39,171 nucleotides of DNA from Streptomyces sp. Ru72 (GTDB taxonomy: Bacteria; Actinomycetota; Actinomycetes; Streptomycetales; Streptomycetaceae), in the NCBI RefSeq assembly GCF_002920635.1, contig NZ_PQSR01000071.1, positions 1-39,171 of the forward strand. Direction: 5' to 3'. The notes under the pieces were generated by a model, which worked only from the letters and a program-made list of their open reading frames with translations, searched no databases and was not told the origin of the DNA. A program made the translations under genes and the position numbers. How positions within the stretch are numbered: position 1 is the first letter of the stretch; every line of letters begins with the position of its first letter. Below, piece by piece: positions 30,006 through 38,757 of the stretch.

Positions 30006-31508
30006 TCAGCTCTGGGTGGCGAGGAGCTGGGGCGCATCGGCGTCCGTGCCGTGCCCCGTGCGGAAGTACGGCGACCTGCGCACCCACTTGGCCCAGGCGG
30101 CGGCCATGAAGCCGGAGGCCACCATCAGCGTGGGCATCAGCAGCAGGAACCAGCCGTTGTCCGCGCGGAGCGCGAGGTGATCGGCGGAGGTGTAGAAGGA
30201 CCAGCCGAGGTAGCCGCCGAGCCCGAGGAGCGCGAGCGCGCTCACGGTGGGCAGTACCACGGCCCGAATCCCCTGCCGCCAGTCCTGGCGCAGCAGCCCC
30301 CGGAAGCGGGAGGCCGCAGCGAGCGCGGTGAGCGCATAGGAGAGCGAGACGACGATGCCCACCGCGTTGACCGTCGCCATGATCATGTCGGAGAGGCGGG
30401 GGATGACCAGCGACAGCGCGGCGACCGCGGCGGCCAGCCCGCCGATCAGCAGCGTTCCGGCGGCCGGCGTCCCGTACCGGGGACTGACCTTCGCCCACAC
30501 GGTCCCCAGCGTCCGGTCCCGGCTCATCGCGAACATGGCGCGCGCCGTCGGGATCACCCCCGCCTGCAGGGAGGCCACCGCCGAGAACATCAGCGCCACC
30601 AGTGGCAGCGCGGCCAGCGGCTGGGACGCCAGCCGGTCGCCGAAGTACGCCAGACCCTGTGCGCCGTGACCCGCCAACTCCTGTTGTGATAGCACCCGTT
30701 GGAAGGCGACCGAGCCGAGCAGGAACAAGGCGAGCATGGTCAGCAGCGTGGTGATCCCGGCGCGGGAGGCGTCTCGCGCGTCGCGCACCTCCTCGTTCAC
30801 GCTGTACGCCGCCTCGAAGCCCCAGTAGCAGAACACCGACAGCAGCAGCCCCTGCGCGAGCGCAGACGCCGACGGGATGGCGAACGGGTCGAACCAGCTC
30901 AGCCGGAACGGGTGCGGACCGGTGAAGATGCCGTAGCCGCAGAAGCCCAGCAGCACCACGTACTCGAAGACGAGCAGCCCGGTCTGCAGCCGGGCCGCAG
31001 TGCGGACACCGGTGACGGCGGTCACGGTGACCGCGACCAGGATCAGCAGGCCCACGGCCGTCGTCTGGGCGGTCGAACCCGGGTCGAGGGCCAGCCCGGC
31101 GACCCGGTGCAGACCTGCCTCCCCGGCCAGTTGCAGCACCGCCGAGCCGGTCACGGCCGTGGTGTAGGCGAGGAAAGCCACCGTGGCCACGACGTTCACC
31201 CAGCCGACCAGGAAGCCCAGCCAGGGGGTGAGCGAACGGCCCACCCACACATAGCCGTTGCCCGCGTTCGGCTCCACCCGGTTCAGCCGCGAGTAGGCGC
31301 CCGCGATGCCCAGGATCGGCAGGAAGGCGAGCAGCATGATGGCCGGCAGATGCAGCCCGACCACACCGGCCGTCACCCCGAGCCCGATACCGATGCTGGT
31401 GGTGGCCGCCGTGCTGGAGGCGGCGATGGCGACGCCGTCCACGACGCCCAGGGACTTGCGGAGAGAGGATTGCGCGGGCGGGTCCGCGCCATAGGGGGTC
31501 CGTGTCAT
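30006..31508 (-). CDS. APC-family amino acid permease
   Basis: 500 residues, about 12 membrane helices, amino acid-polyamine-organocation family. The N-terminal helix GVVDGVAIAASSTAATTSIG is the APC substrate-binding opening; further segments include RVEPNAGNGYVWVGRSLTPW, FCYWGFEAAYSVNEEVRDAR and RAMFAMSRDRTLGTVWAKVS, all conserved in the family. Substrate not predictable. ATG at 31508 with GGAG six bases upstream; the frame is open to 32141 but that part overlaps the TetR gene and is spurious. First gene of the permease-amidohydrolase operon, diverging from tetR. Confidence 0.92.
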   Translation of the reverse strand: MTRTPYGADPPAQSSLRKSLGVVDGVAIAASSTAATTSIGIGLGVTAGVVGLHLPAIMLLAFLPILGIAGAYSRLNRVEPNAGNGYVWVGRSLTPWLGFLVGWVNVVATVAFLAYTTAVTGSAVLQLAGEAGLHRVAGLALDPGSTAQTTAVGLLILVAVTVTAVTGVRTAARLQTGLLVFEYVVLLGFCGYGIFTGPHPFRLSWFDPFAIPSASALAQGLLLSVFCYWGFEAAYSVNEEVRDARDASRAGITTLLTMLALFLLGSVAFQRVLSQQELAGHGAQGLAYFGDRLASQPLAALPLVALMFSAVASLQAGVIPTARAMFAMSRDRTLGTVWAKVSPRYGTPAAGTLLIGGLAAAVAALSLVIPRLSDMIMATVNAVGIVVSLSYALTALAAASRFRGLLRQDWRQGIRAVVLPTVSALALLGLGGYLGWSFYTSADHLALRADNGWFLLLMPTLMVASGFMAAAWAKWVRRSPYFRTGHGTDADAPQLLATQS

Positions 31509-31583
31509 GACGGGCTCCGATCGCACCGAGGGGCCCGGATGAGCCCCGGTGACCGGAAATGAAACTGCTCGGGCCCTTAACAG

Positions 31584-31598
31584 GTCAACGCTGTTGAC
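31584..31598. promoter_or_regulatory. TetR operator candidate
   Basis: GTCAACGCTGTTGAC is a perfect six-base inverted repeat around GCT, in the gap between the permease and tetR genes. Its arms supply TTGACA (plus, 31594-31599) and TTGACC (minus, 31583-31588), possible -35 elements for both directions, so one bound dimer could silence both. Confidence 0.7.
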
Positions 31599-31682
31599 AT
31601 AAGGTGCCCGCACCCGGACCGAAGGCGGCCGCCGGGCCCGTGCGGGCCGTCGGCCGCCCCTGAACAGCCGTCGGGAGAGCCC

Positions 31683-32408
31683 ATGACCGACCGAGTGGTC
31701 CCACCCGCCGCGCGCCGGCGCAGGCGCCCCACCAAGACCGGTGTCGTCCTGACCGAGGAACTCATCGTCGACACCGCGATGCGGCTGCTGAAGGAACACG
31801 GCGCGGACGCCCTCACCGTGCGCCGCCTCGGCCGCGCCCTCGGCGCGGACCCCACCGCGCTGTACCGGTACTTCCGGGACACCGACGACCTGCTGCTCGC
31901 CATCGCCGACGAACTCATCGGCCGCACGCTGCGCGTCTGGCGCCCCACCGGACAGTGGCGCGCCGACCTGTGGGACCTGGGACTGCGCATGCACGCCGGG
32001 GCGCTCGCCCATCCGCAGGCATCCGTGCTCAGCGCCTACCGGGTGACCGGACGGGTGCACGAGATCGAGGCGGTGGAGACGATCCTCGGCGTCCTGCGCG
32101 GGGCCGGGTTCCCGGACCGCGAGGCCGTACGCATCTACCACGCGTTCGTCGACCAGGCCCTGGCCTTCGCCGCCCTCGACGCGGCGAACGCGTCACTGCC
32201 GCGCACGGCCCGCGAGGCGGAGACGGAGGTGTGGCGCACCACGTACGCCCGGCTGCCCGCCGAGACGCACCCGAACATCGCGGCGACGGCCCGCCATCTC
32301 GTCGCCGACATGCGTCACGGCTCCTATCCGGTCGCGCTCGGCCTGCTGCTGTCCGCGGCGGCGGCGCGGCTGGCGGAGGTCACGGGGCCCACCGGCGCGG
32401 GGCGGTGA
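31683..32408 (+). CDS. TetR family transcriptional regulator
   Basis: 241 residues. N-terminal basic tail (ARRRRRPTKTG), then the HTH: EELIVDTAMRLLKEHGADAL, TVRRLGRALGADPTALYRYF and RDTDDLLLAIADELIGR. The C-terminal helical region forms the ligand and dimer domain. Located divergently from the permease/amidohydrolase operon with one palindrome between, so it is likely the local repressor and the operon's substrate or product its ligand (inference). ATG at 31683 is preceded by GGGAG. Confidence 0.9.
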   Translation: MTDRVVPPAARRRRRPTKTGVVLTEELIVDTAMRLLKEHGADALTVRRLGRALGADPTALYRYFRDTDDLLLAIADELIGRTLRVWRPTGQWRADLWDLGLRMHAGALAHPQASVLSAYRVTGRVHEIEAVETILGVLRGAGFPDREAVRIYHAFVDQALAFAALDAANASLPRTAREAETEVWRTTYARLPAETHPNIAATARHLVADMRHGSYPVALGLLLSAAAARLAEVTGPTGAGR

Positions 32409-32500
32409 GCGGGTCGTGACGGACTGAAAACGGGGGCGGCGGATACCCGGGGAGCGTATGCGGGCGGGCACGGCGCCCGCCCGCGCCCGAAGGAGGAAGC

Positions 32501-32893
32501 ATGCCCACGGTATTGGCCGGCGTCGTGGTCCTGGACTGCGCCGAGCCCGAGAAACTCGCCGCGTTCTACAAGGAACTGCTCGGCGCCGAGGAGACCGACG
32601 CCGGCGCGAACCGGGTGGAGATCCGCGGCGCCGACGGGTTCCGGATGGCGTTCCGCCGCGACGTCAACGCCACCCCGCCCAGCTGGCCCCGCCCCGAGAA
32701 CTCCCATCAGGTCCACCTCGACTTCGTTGCGCAGGACCTCGACGAGGCCGAGCGCAGGGTGGTCTCCCTGGGCGGGCGCCCGCTGGAGGCCAAGGAGGCG
32801 CCGGGCCCGTTCGAGGAACGCGGCTACGCGGACCCCGCCGGCCACTCGTTCACCATGCGGCGCACGAGGACCACGGCGCCGAAGCAGGGGTGA
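32501..32893 (+). CDS. VOC (glyoxalase-like) protein
   Basis: 130 residues, one vicinal-oxygen-chelate module pair: VLAGVVVLDCAEPEKLAAFY with YKELLGAEE, then HQVHLDFVAQDLDEAERRVV and ADPAGHSFTMRRT. The H-x-H-x-D region and the final DPAGHxF strand are typical. Such stand-alone actinomycete proteins can be glyoxalases, bleomycin-type binding proteins or dioxygenase relatives; nothing in the neighbours decides. GAAGGAGGAAGC gives a strong ribosome site for the ATG at 32501. Confidence 0.88.
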   Translation: MPTVLAGVVVLDCAEPEKLAAFYKELLGAEETDAGANRVEIRGADGFRMAFRRDVNATPPSWPRPENSHQVHLDFVAQDLDEAERRVVSLGGRPLEAKEAPGPFEERGYADPAGHSFTMRRTRTTAPKQG

Positions 32894-33111
32894 GGCGACG
32901 ACTTCCGCGATGACGCCGCGAGTCTGCGAGGCCGTGGGCCGGCGTCACCGGACGTACGACGCACAGGCCGGCGCGGGGGCCGGAGAGGGGGAGCGGAGTT
33001 CGGTACCGGCGCTCGGGGCGGGGGCGATGCTCGGCCCCGGGCCGGGAACCGGGCGTGCGACGCTCGGTCCCGGCGCCGGAGCGGGGTGCGTCCCGGCCCG
33101 TGCGTGGAGAC

Positions 33112-33417
33112 TCAGTCCCGGCCGCCCTTGTCCCCGCCCGGCCACACGCCCGTCGACCGTTCGATCGCCTTCGCCCCCGTGCGGTCCGCCAGGCTGCGCG
33201 CGACCGCGAACAGGGCGCCCTGAAGCGCCGCGGCGAGCAGCACCTCGCCCCAGCCGCGGTCCCGGTCCAGCGCGTCGGGCGCGTCGTCCTCGTGGCGTAT
33301 CGCCTTCCATGTCGCTCGGAAGGCGTATCCCGCGAGGGCCCCGCTCGCCCAGCCGAGCGCGAACCCGACAGGCCGGTAGACGAGCGGAAGCTTCGGCTTC
33401 TTCTTGTCGTGGGCCAC
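33112..33417 (-). CDS. DUF4235 membrane protein
   Basis: 101 residues from GTG at 33417, with AAGGAGG seven bases upstream. Lys-rich N-terminus (MAHDKKKPKLP), then a hydrophobic segment (GFALGWASGALAGYAFRATW), the conserved DAPDALDRDRGWGEVLLAAA, LQGALFAVARSLADRTGAKA and a TGVWPG end. This is the DUF4235 pattern, short actinobacterial membrane proteins of unknown function. The stretch 32894-33111 between it and the VOC gene contains only GC-rich repetitive sequence with repeated GCTCGG and CCGGG words and no gene. Confidence 0.86.
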   Translation of the reverse strand: MAHDKKKPKLPLVYRPVGFALGWASGALAGYAFRATWKAIRHEDDAPDALDRDRGWGEVLLAAALQGALFAVARSLADRTGAKAIERSTGVWPGGDKGGRD

Positions 33418-33464
33418 GTTTCCCTCCTTGTGTGTCCATGCCTTCTGCGTCAGCGCAGGCGCCC

Positions 33465-34490
33465 TCAGGGCCGCCCCTCGGCCGGAACCCGCTCGGCCGC
33501 GCGCACCGGCCCCGGCGGCGTCCCGTCACCGAACGGACGCCCGCCGAGGTCCTCCCGGCCGTGCGGCGTGAGCCAGCCGGTCAGGTCCGGTCCGAGCGGC
33601 ACGATCCCGGTGGGATTGATGCCCGTGTGCACCTCGTAGTAGTGCCGCTTTATATGGTCGAAGTCGACGGTGTCGCCGAAGCCGGGGGTCTGGAACAGAT
33701 CGCGGGCATACGCCCACAGCACCGGGTCCTCCGCCAGCTTCCAGCGGTTGCACTTGAAGTGACCGTGGTAGACGGCGTCGAAACGGACCAGCGTCGTGAA
33801 CAGCCGGATGTCGGCCTCGGTGATCGTGTCACCGACCAGGTAGCGCCGTCCGGCCAGGCGCTCCGACAGCCACTCCAGCCGGCGGAACACGTCCGTGCAC
33901 GCCTCCTCGTACTCCTTCTGCTGGTGGGCGAAACCGGCCCGGTACACCCCGTTGTTGACGTCCTTGTACACGAGGCGCATCACGTCGTCGATCTCGTCGC
34001 GCAACCGCTCCGGGTAGAGGTCGGGCGCGCCGCTGCGGTGCAGGGACGTCCACTCGGTGGCCAGGTCCAGGGTGATCTGCTGGTAGTCGTTCGTGACCAG
34101 CCGGCCGCTCGGCACGTCCACGACCGCGGGCACACTGACCCCTCCGGGGTACCCGGTCTCACGGGCGTCGTAGGCCTCGCTGAGGTAGCGGATGCCGAGG
34201 ACGGGATCGCGGCCGTCGGGGTCGAGGGTGAACCGCCAGCTGCGGTCGTCCTGGATGGGATCGGCGATGGCCAGTGTGAGAGCGTCCTCCAGCCCGAGGA
34301 GCCGCCGCGAGATCACGGCCCGGCTCGCCCAGGGGCAGGCCCGGCTGGCCACCAGCCGGTAACGGCCGGCCTCCACCGGCCAGCCGTCGCGCCCGTCAGC
34401 GGTGATGCGGTCGGCGAAGTGGCTCTTGGACCGCTTGAACTGCTTCTTCCCGTACGCGCGGTTGCTGTACTCGCTGTTGCCCTCGGTCAT
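33465..34490 (-). CDS. glutathionyl-hydroquinone reductase-like (GST family)
   Basis: 341 residues. Thioredoxin-fold domain with catalytic Cys52 in ASRACPWASR, the CPWA motif of S-glutathionyl-(chloro)hydroquinone reductases (Xi-class GSTs), then the helical domain with NDYQQITLDLATEW, VYKDVNNGVYRAGFAHQQ and the Tyr-rich FDAVYHGHFKCNRW and IKRHYYEVH typical of the class. In glutathione-using organisms these enzymes remove glutathione from hydroquinones. Streptomycetes use mycothiol instead, so a mycothiol-linked reaction is likely (inference). ATG at 34490 with GAGGGG upstream. Confidence 0.9.
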   Translation of the reverse strand: MTEGNSEYSNRAYGKKQFKRSKSHFADRITADGRDGWPVEAGRYRLVASRACPWASRAVISRRLLGLEDALTLAIADPIQDDRSWRFTLDPDGRDPVLGIRYLSEAYDARETGYPGGVSVPAVVDVPSGRLVTNDYQQITLDLATEWTSLHRSGAPDLYPERLRDEIDDVMRLVYKDVNNGVYRAGFAHQQKEYEEACTDVFRRLEWLSERLAGRRYLVGDTITEADIRLFTTLVRFDAVYHGHFKCNRWKLAEDPVLWAYARDLFQTPGFGDTVDFDHIKRHYYEVHTGINPTGIVPLGPDLTGWLTPHGREDLGGRPFGDGTPPGPVRAAERVPAEGRP

Positions 34491-34590
34491 GCGGCCCCTC
34501 CTCGCACCGGTGTCCTTCGCACGCCGCTCGGGTTCCCCGATTTGCGTACCGACACCGTGTGAGCGGCGCGGACGGGGGCAATCGGGCGAG

Positions 34591-35664
34591 GTGAGCAGGA
34601 CATCCTCGGACAGGGAACGGGACAGTACGGCCGTCACACAGGCGCCCTCGGACGACGGGCCGCCGCCACCCGAGCCGGAACGGCGCGACGGGTCCTCTGA
34701 CGGCAGCACGCGTGTCACGGTGCTGGTGGCGCTCGGCGCCAACCTGCTGATCGCCGTGGCCAAGGCCGTCGGGGGACTCCTCGCCGGCTCACCGGCGCTG
34801 CTGTCGGAGGCGGCGCACTCCGTCGCCGACAGTCTGAACGAGACCTTCCTGCTGGCCGCGCTGCGCCGCAGCCGCCGCCCGGCCGACCGGCGCCACCCCT
34901 TCGGTTACGGCAAGGAACGGTTCTTCTGGTCGCTCCTCGCGGCCGTCGGGATTTTCGTCATGGGCGGCTGCTTCTCCTTCTTCCAGGGCTTCGAGGCGCT
35001 GAAGAGCGGCGCGGAGGAGTCGCGCAGCGGCTACGTCGCCGGGCTCGTGGTGCTCGGGGTGGCGCTGGTGGCGGAGGGCGTCTCCCTGGTGCGGGCCCTG
35101 CACCAGGTGCGCCGGCAGCACGGCACGTCCCTGCGGGCACTGCGGGACCCGGCCCTGCGGACGGTCCTCGCCGAGGACAGCACGGCGGTGCTGGGCGTGG
35201 TCCTCGCGATCGTCGGCATGGCGCTGCACATGGCGACCGGGCAGGTCGTCTGGGAGGCGTCCGCTTCTCTGGCGATCGGCGCGCTGCTCGTGTACGTCGC
35301 CTACCGGCTCGGCCGTGACGCCCGCGACCAGCTGATCGGCCAGGCCGCCGATCCCGACCTCAGCCGCCGGATCCGGGAGCTGCTGCAGGCACAGTCCGAG
35401 ATCGACAGCGTGGAGGCGCTGCAGACCATGCAGCTGGGCCTGGAGTCCATCCTGGTCGCCGCCCGGATCGACCTCGTCCCCGGCCTGGACAGCGAGGAGG
35501 TCGAGGACGTCGCGGTGCGCATCAAGCGCTCGCTGACCCGGGAGGTCCCCCAGGCCGACCAGATCTTCCTCGACATCACGGACGCCCCGACCCGCGCGGC
35601 GTCCCGGCGCCCGGACAGGCACACGAAGAGCCCCGCCGCGACGGGGGAACACGGCGGGGCCTGA
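34591..35664 (+). CDS. cation diffusion facilitator (CDF) transporter
   Basis: 357 residues. A disordered charged N-terminus (about 40 residues, Asp/Glu/Pro/Ser) precedes six membrane helices. The TM2 metal site is H76/D80 (SEAAHSVADSLNET); TM5 has EDSTAVLGVVLA with E195/D196. The C-terminal cytoplasmic domain, VEALQTMQLGLESILVAARI and DQIFLDITDAPTR, is the CDF dimerisation region. Exports divalent metal such as Zn, Fe or Mn in exchange for protons; the metal is not fixed. GTG at 34591 chosen as the first start after the gap; the ribosome site is weak. It diverges from the GST-like gene. Confidence 0.88.
   Translation: MSRTSSDRERDSTAVTQAPSDDGPPPPEPERRDGSSDGSTRVTVLVALGANLLIAVAKAVGGLLAGSPALLSEAAHSVADSLNETFLLAALRRSRRPADRRHPFGYGKERFFWSLLAAVGIFVMGGCFSFFQGFEALKSGAEESRSGYVAGLVVLGVALVAEGVSLVRALHQVRRQHGTSLRALRDPALRTVLAEDSTAVLGVVLAIVGMALHMATGQVVWEASASLAIGALLVYVAYRLGRDARDQLIGQAADPDLSRRIRELLQAQSEIDSVEALQTMQLGLESILVAARIDLVPGLDSEEVEDVAVRIKRSLTREVPQADQIFLDITDAPTRAASRRPDRHTKSPAATGEHGGA
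35630..35660 (+). terminator. hairpin over the CDF gene's last codons
   Basis: GCCCCGCCG (35630-35638) pairs with CGGCGGGGC (35652-35660), ending one base before the stop TGA at 35662-35664. Likely terminator; no U-run follows. Confidence 0.5.
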
Positions 35665-35792
35665 AGGACGGTTGCCCCGCGCAGAGCGCGTCATGCCGAG
35701 CTGTTCCGACGGGCCGAGCGTGCACCGTACGACGCGGCCGCCGCGCCCCGCGCCCGGTTGAGGCAACGGACCCCAGGAATCATTCTGAGAAT

Positions 35793-38129
35793 ATGGAGCA
35801 GGCCGCCGCTGCGGCGATAGTCGATGCCCGGGGCACGCTGACGGGATGGAGCGAGGGTGCCCGGCGGCTGACGGGATACACGGCCGAGGAGGTCGTGGGA
35901 CGCGCCGCACAGGAGCTGCTCGCCGAGGACGTACCGCAGCCGGGTCTGACCGCCCTGACCGGCACCGCCGTTCTGCGCCACCGTGACGGCCACCCGGTCC
36001 CGCTGAGCCTGAGCGTGCACCCCGTGACGGGGCCGGACGGCTCCCCGCAGGGATTCGTGGTCACCACCGCGCCCGCCACGGCGGAGGCGGTGCTCGTGGC
36101 CAGGGCATTCCAGCAGGCGCCGGTGGCCATGTCCGTCTTCGACCTGGGGCAGCGCTACGTCCGTGCCAACGACAGGGCCGGCGAGATCCTGCGGGTCGAC
36201 GCGGACACGTTGACCGGGCGGTACCTGCCGGAGACGGTGGCCGACGACGAATCCGGCCGGCGCTTCCACCGCCAGCTGCGCCGGGTCGCCGAGACCGGGC
36301 TCCCCGCGCACTACGAGAGCTACACACGCGCCCCGTCGGAGCGCCGGGAGCACGCCTGGACCATCGACATGTGGCCGGTGTACGGCGCACCCGGCGAGAT
36401 GACCGCGGTCGCCATCTCGGCCGTGGACAACAGCGAGCAGTACTGGGCGCGCCGACGCCTGGTGCTGCTCAACGAGGCCTCCACCGTCATCGGCACCACA
36501 CTGGACGTGCCGCGCACCGCCGGGGAGCTGCTGGAGGTGGTCGTCCCCGGGATCGCCGACTTCGCCAGTGTGGACCTGCTCGACTGGGTTCTCGGCGCGG
36601 AGGAACCGCCCGTCGAGGCGCGGGGAGACGTCGTCCTGCGCCGCATCGCCCACCGGTCCGTCACCGAGGGCACGCCCGAGGCGGCCGTCCGGCTCGGAGA
36701 CGTCGACACCTACCCTCCCTTCTCGCCGCCCGCGCGGGCCCTGCGCGAAGGCCGCGCCGTGCTGCGCCGGGCCGGGGAACCCGACTTCGACCGGTGGGTG
36801 CAGGAGCGCAACGCCCGAGGGGTGGGCGACTCCGCGTACCGCAGGGGGGCCCACTCCCTGGTGGCGGTGCCGCTGCGGGCCCGTGGCACCACGCTGGGCG
36901 TCGCGGTGCTCGTGCGCATCGTCAACCCCGACCCCTACGCCGCGGACGACGCCGTGCTCGCCGAGGAGCTGGCGAGCCGGGCGGCCGTCTGCGTCGACAA
37001 CGCCCGCCGCTTCGCCCGCGAACGCGCGACCGCGCTCGCCCTCCAGCACAGCCTGCTGCCGCGCGGTCTGCCGGGACAGGCCGCGGTGGAGGTGGCCCAC
37101 CGCTATCTGCCGTCCGGATCGCTGGCCGGGATCGGCGGTGACTGGTTCGACGTGATCCCGCTGTCCGGCAGCAGGGTCGCCCTCGTCGTCGGTGACGTCG
37201 TCGGGCACGGCATCCGCTCCTCGGCCACCATGGGCCGGCTGCGCACGGCCGTGCGCACCCTGGCCGACGTCGACCTGCCACCCGACGAACTCCTCACCCA
37301 CCTGGACGACCTGGTCATCCACCTGGCCACGGGCGAGGGCGGTGACGAGGTGGGCGAACTCGGGGCGACCTGCCTGTACGCGGTCTACGACCCCGTCACC
37401 CGCCGCCTGGCCCTGGCCGCCGCGGGACACCCCGCGCCGGCCGTCCTCGTCCCCGACGGCACCGCCCGGCTCGTCACGATGTCGGCCGGCCCGCCGCTCG
37501 GTGTCGGCGGCCTCCCCTTCGAGGCGAGGGAGCTGGACCTGCCGGAGGGCTCGCTGATCGCCCTGTACACGGACGGGCTGATCGGCGAGGGTCGCGAGCG
37601 CGACCTGGACCACGGCACCACCGAGTTGTGCCGTGCCCTGGCGACCCCGAGCGGCTCCCTCGACGCGCTGTGCGACACGGTTTTGAAGTCGGTGCTGTCC
37701 GAGGAGCCCGGCGACGACGTGGCCCTGCTGCTGGCCCGTACCCGGGCCCTGGGGGCCGACCGGGTGGGCACCTGGGACGTTCCGCCGGACCCCGCGTCCG
37801 TGGCGACGGCCCGGCAGTACGCCGTCGACCGGCTCGCCGACTGGGGTCTGGACGAGGCCGGGTTCGTCACGGAACTCGTCGTCAGCGAACTGGTGACCAA
37901 CGCGATCCGCTACGGCGGGCCTCCCATCCAGCTGCGGCTGATCCGGGACCGCTCACTGATCTGCGAGGTCTCCGACGGCAGTTCGACCTCGCCGCATCTG
38001 CGTCGCGCGCACGCCTACGACGAGGGAGGCCGCGGCCTGCTCCTGGTCGCCCAGCTCACCCAGCGCTGGGGCAGCCGGCAGACCAGCGAGGGAAAGACGA
38101 TCTGGGCCGAACAGCCCTTGCCGGACTGA
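35793..38129 (+). CDS. PAS-PAS-GAF-SpoIIE phosphatase with HATPase domain
   Basis: 778-residue multidomain regulator. Order: PAS (about 5-95, SEGARRLTGYTAEEVVGRAA), second PAS (about 105-215, QRYVRANDRAGEILRVDADT), GAF (about 225-400, HSLVAVPLRARGTTLGVAVL), PP2C/SpoIIE phosphatase (about 425-625, GGDWFDVIPL at 447-456 and GDVVGHG at 467-473 with the metal Asp residues, ALYTDGLIGEGR), and an RsbW-like ATPase (about 650-775, SELVTNAIRYG at about 698 as N box, DEGGRGLLLVAQLT as G box). It would dephosphorylate anti-sigma antagonists and phosphorylate or bind others, coupling a PAS/GAF signal to sigma-factor control. No membrane segments. ATG at 35793. Confidence 0.92.
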   Translation: MEQAAAAAIVDARGTLTGWSEGARRLTGYTAEEVVGRAAQELLAEDVPQPGLTALTGTAVLRHRDGHPVPLSLSVHPVTGPDGSPQGFVVTTAPATAEAVLVARAFQQAPVAMSVFDLGQRYVRANDRAGEILRVDADTLTGRYLPETVADDESGRRFHRQLRRVAETGLPAHYESYTRAPSERREHAWTIDMWPVYGAPGEMTAVAISAVDNSEQYWARRRLVLLNEASTVIGTTLDVPRTAGELLEVVVPGIADFASVDLLDWVLGAEEPPVEARGDVVLRRIAHRSVTEGTPEAAVRLGDVDTYPPFSPPARALREGRAVLRRAGEPDFDRWVQERNARGVGDSAYRRGAHSLVAVPLRARGTTLGVAVLVRIVNPDPYAADDAVLAEELASRAAVCVDNARRFARERATALALQHSLLPRGLPGQAAVEVAHRYLPSGSLAGIGGDWFDVIPLSGSRVALVVGDVVGHGIRSSATMGRLRTAVRTLADVDLPPDELLTHLDDLVIHLATGEGGDEVGELGATCLYAVYDPVTRRLALAAAGHPAPAVLVPDGTARLVTMSAGPPLGVGGLPFEARELDLPEGSLIALYTDGLIGEGRERDLDHGTTELCRALATPSGSLDALCDTVLKSVLSEEPGDDVALLLARTRALGADRVGTWDVPPDPASVATARQYAVDRLADWGLDEAGFVTELVVSELVTNAIRYGGPPIQLRLIRDRSLICEVSDGSSTSPHLRRAHAYDEGGRGLLLVAQLTQRWGSRQTSEGKTIWAEQPLPD

Positions 38130-38144
38130 CCGGCGACCCGCATC

Positions 38145-38188
38145 GTGCTCGAGCCGCACGGGCGGCCCGCCCGCGCGGCTCGAGCACG
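38145..38188. terminator. bidirectional hairpin
   Basis: CGTGCTCGAGCCGC (38145-38158) and GCGGCTCGAGCACG (38175-38188) pair perfectly, with GGCGG/CCGCC continuing the stem inside. Placed between the convergent SpoIIE-type and nitroreductase genes. Confidence 0.8.
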
Positions 38189-38193
38189 AGGGC

Positions 38194-38640
38194 TCACTTC
38201 TCGGTCGGTTCCAGCACGAAGACGGGGATCACCCGGTCGGTCTTCTTCTGGTAGTCGGCGTACGGCGGATACGCGGCGACCGCCCGCTCCCACCACACCG
38301 CCTTCTCCTCGCCCGTCACTTCACGGGCCGTCATCTCCTGCCGTTGCGGCCCGTCCTGAAGCTCCACCGTGGGATGCTGCTTCAGGTTGTGGTACCAGAC
38401 GGGGTGTTTGGGGGCGCCGCCCAGCGAGGCCACGACGGCGTACCGGCCCTCGTGTTCGACACGCATCACGGGAGTCTTGCGGATCTTGCCGGACTTGGCG
38501 CCGAGGGTGGTGAGGATGACCACGGGAAGCCCGGTGTCGAGCAGCGTCGTGCCCTTCGTACCGCCCGAACTCTCGTACACCTCGACCTGTTCGCGCACCC
38601 ACTGCTCAGGGCTGGGCTCGTACTCGCCCTCAAGAGGCAT
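38194..38640 (-). CDS. F420-dependent nitroreductase/quinone reductase family (Ddn-like)
   Basis: 148 residues of the deazaflavin-dependent split-barrel family. LPVVILTTLGAKSGKIRKTP, VMRVEHEGRYAVVASLGGAP, KHPVWYHNLKQHPTVELQDG and ADYQKKTDRVIPVFVLEP follow the Ddn pattern of mycobacteria, where coenzyme F420H2 reduces quinones and the nitro prodrug pretomanid. Start at the ATG at 38640 (MPLEGEYEPSPEQWVREQ), the usual family start; the longer open frame upstream is not family-like. F420 use is inferred from the fold. Confidence 0.9.
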   Translation of the reverse strand: MPLEGEYEPSPEQWVREQVEVYESSGGTKGTTLLDTGLPVVILTTLGAKSGKIRKTPVMRVEHEGRYAVVASLGGAPKHPVWYHNLKQHPTVELQDGPQRQEMTAREVTGEEKAVWWERAVAAYPPYADYQKKTDRVIPVFVLEPTEK

Positions 38641-38757
38641 GGCATCCGTCCCATCGTCGTGTACGACTGCTGTCTCGTCCGTGGTGCCGCGGAGCCGTGC
38701 CCCGGGCCGCGGACCACACGGTTCACGATTCAACACCAGCCGTGGGCGGATTCATCC

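Noticed and set aside
28072..31248. A 1058-residue minus-strand open frame across permease and amidohydrolase
   Set aside because: It runs antiphase to two well-recognised genes, is made of Arg/Gly/Ala/Pro shadow sequence, and has no family motifs.
33001..33060. Mobile element or insertion sequence in the damaged 5.7-12.8 kb zone or elsewhere
   Set aside because: No transposase or integrase motif and no terminal inverted repeats with target duplications were seen anywhere in the window.
32930..33110. GC-rich repeated words as a CRISPR or VNTR
   Set aside because: GCTCGG and CCGGG words recur at irregular spacing with no conserved repeat unit or spacers.
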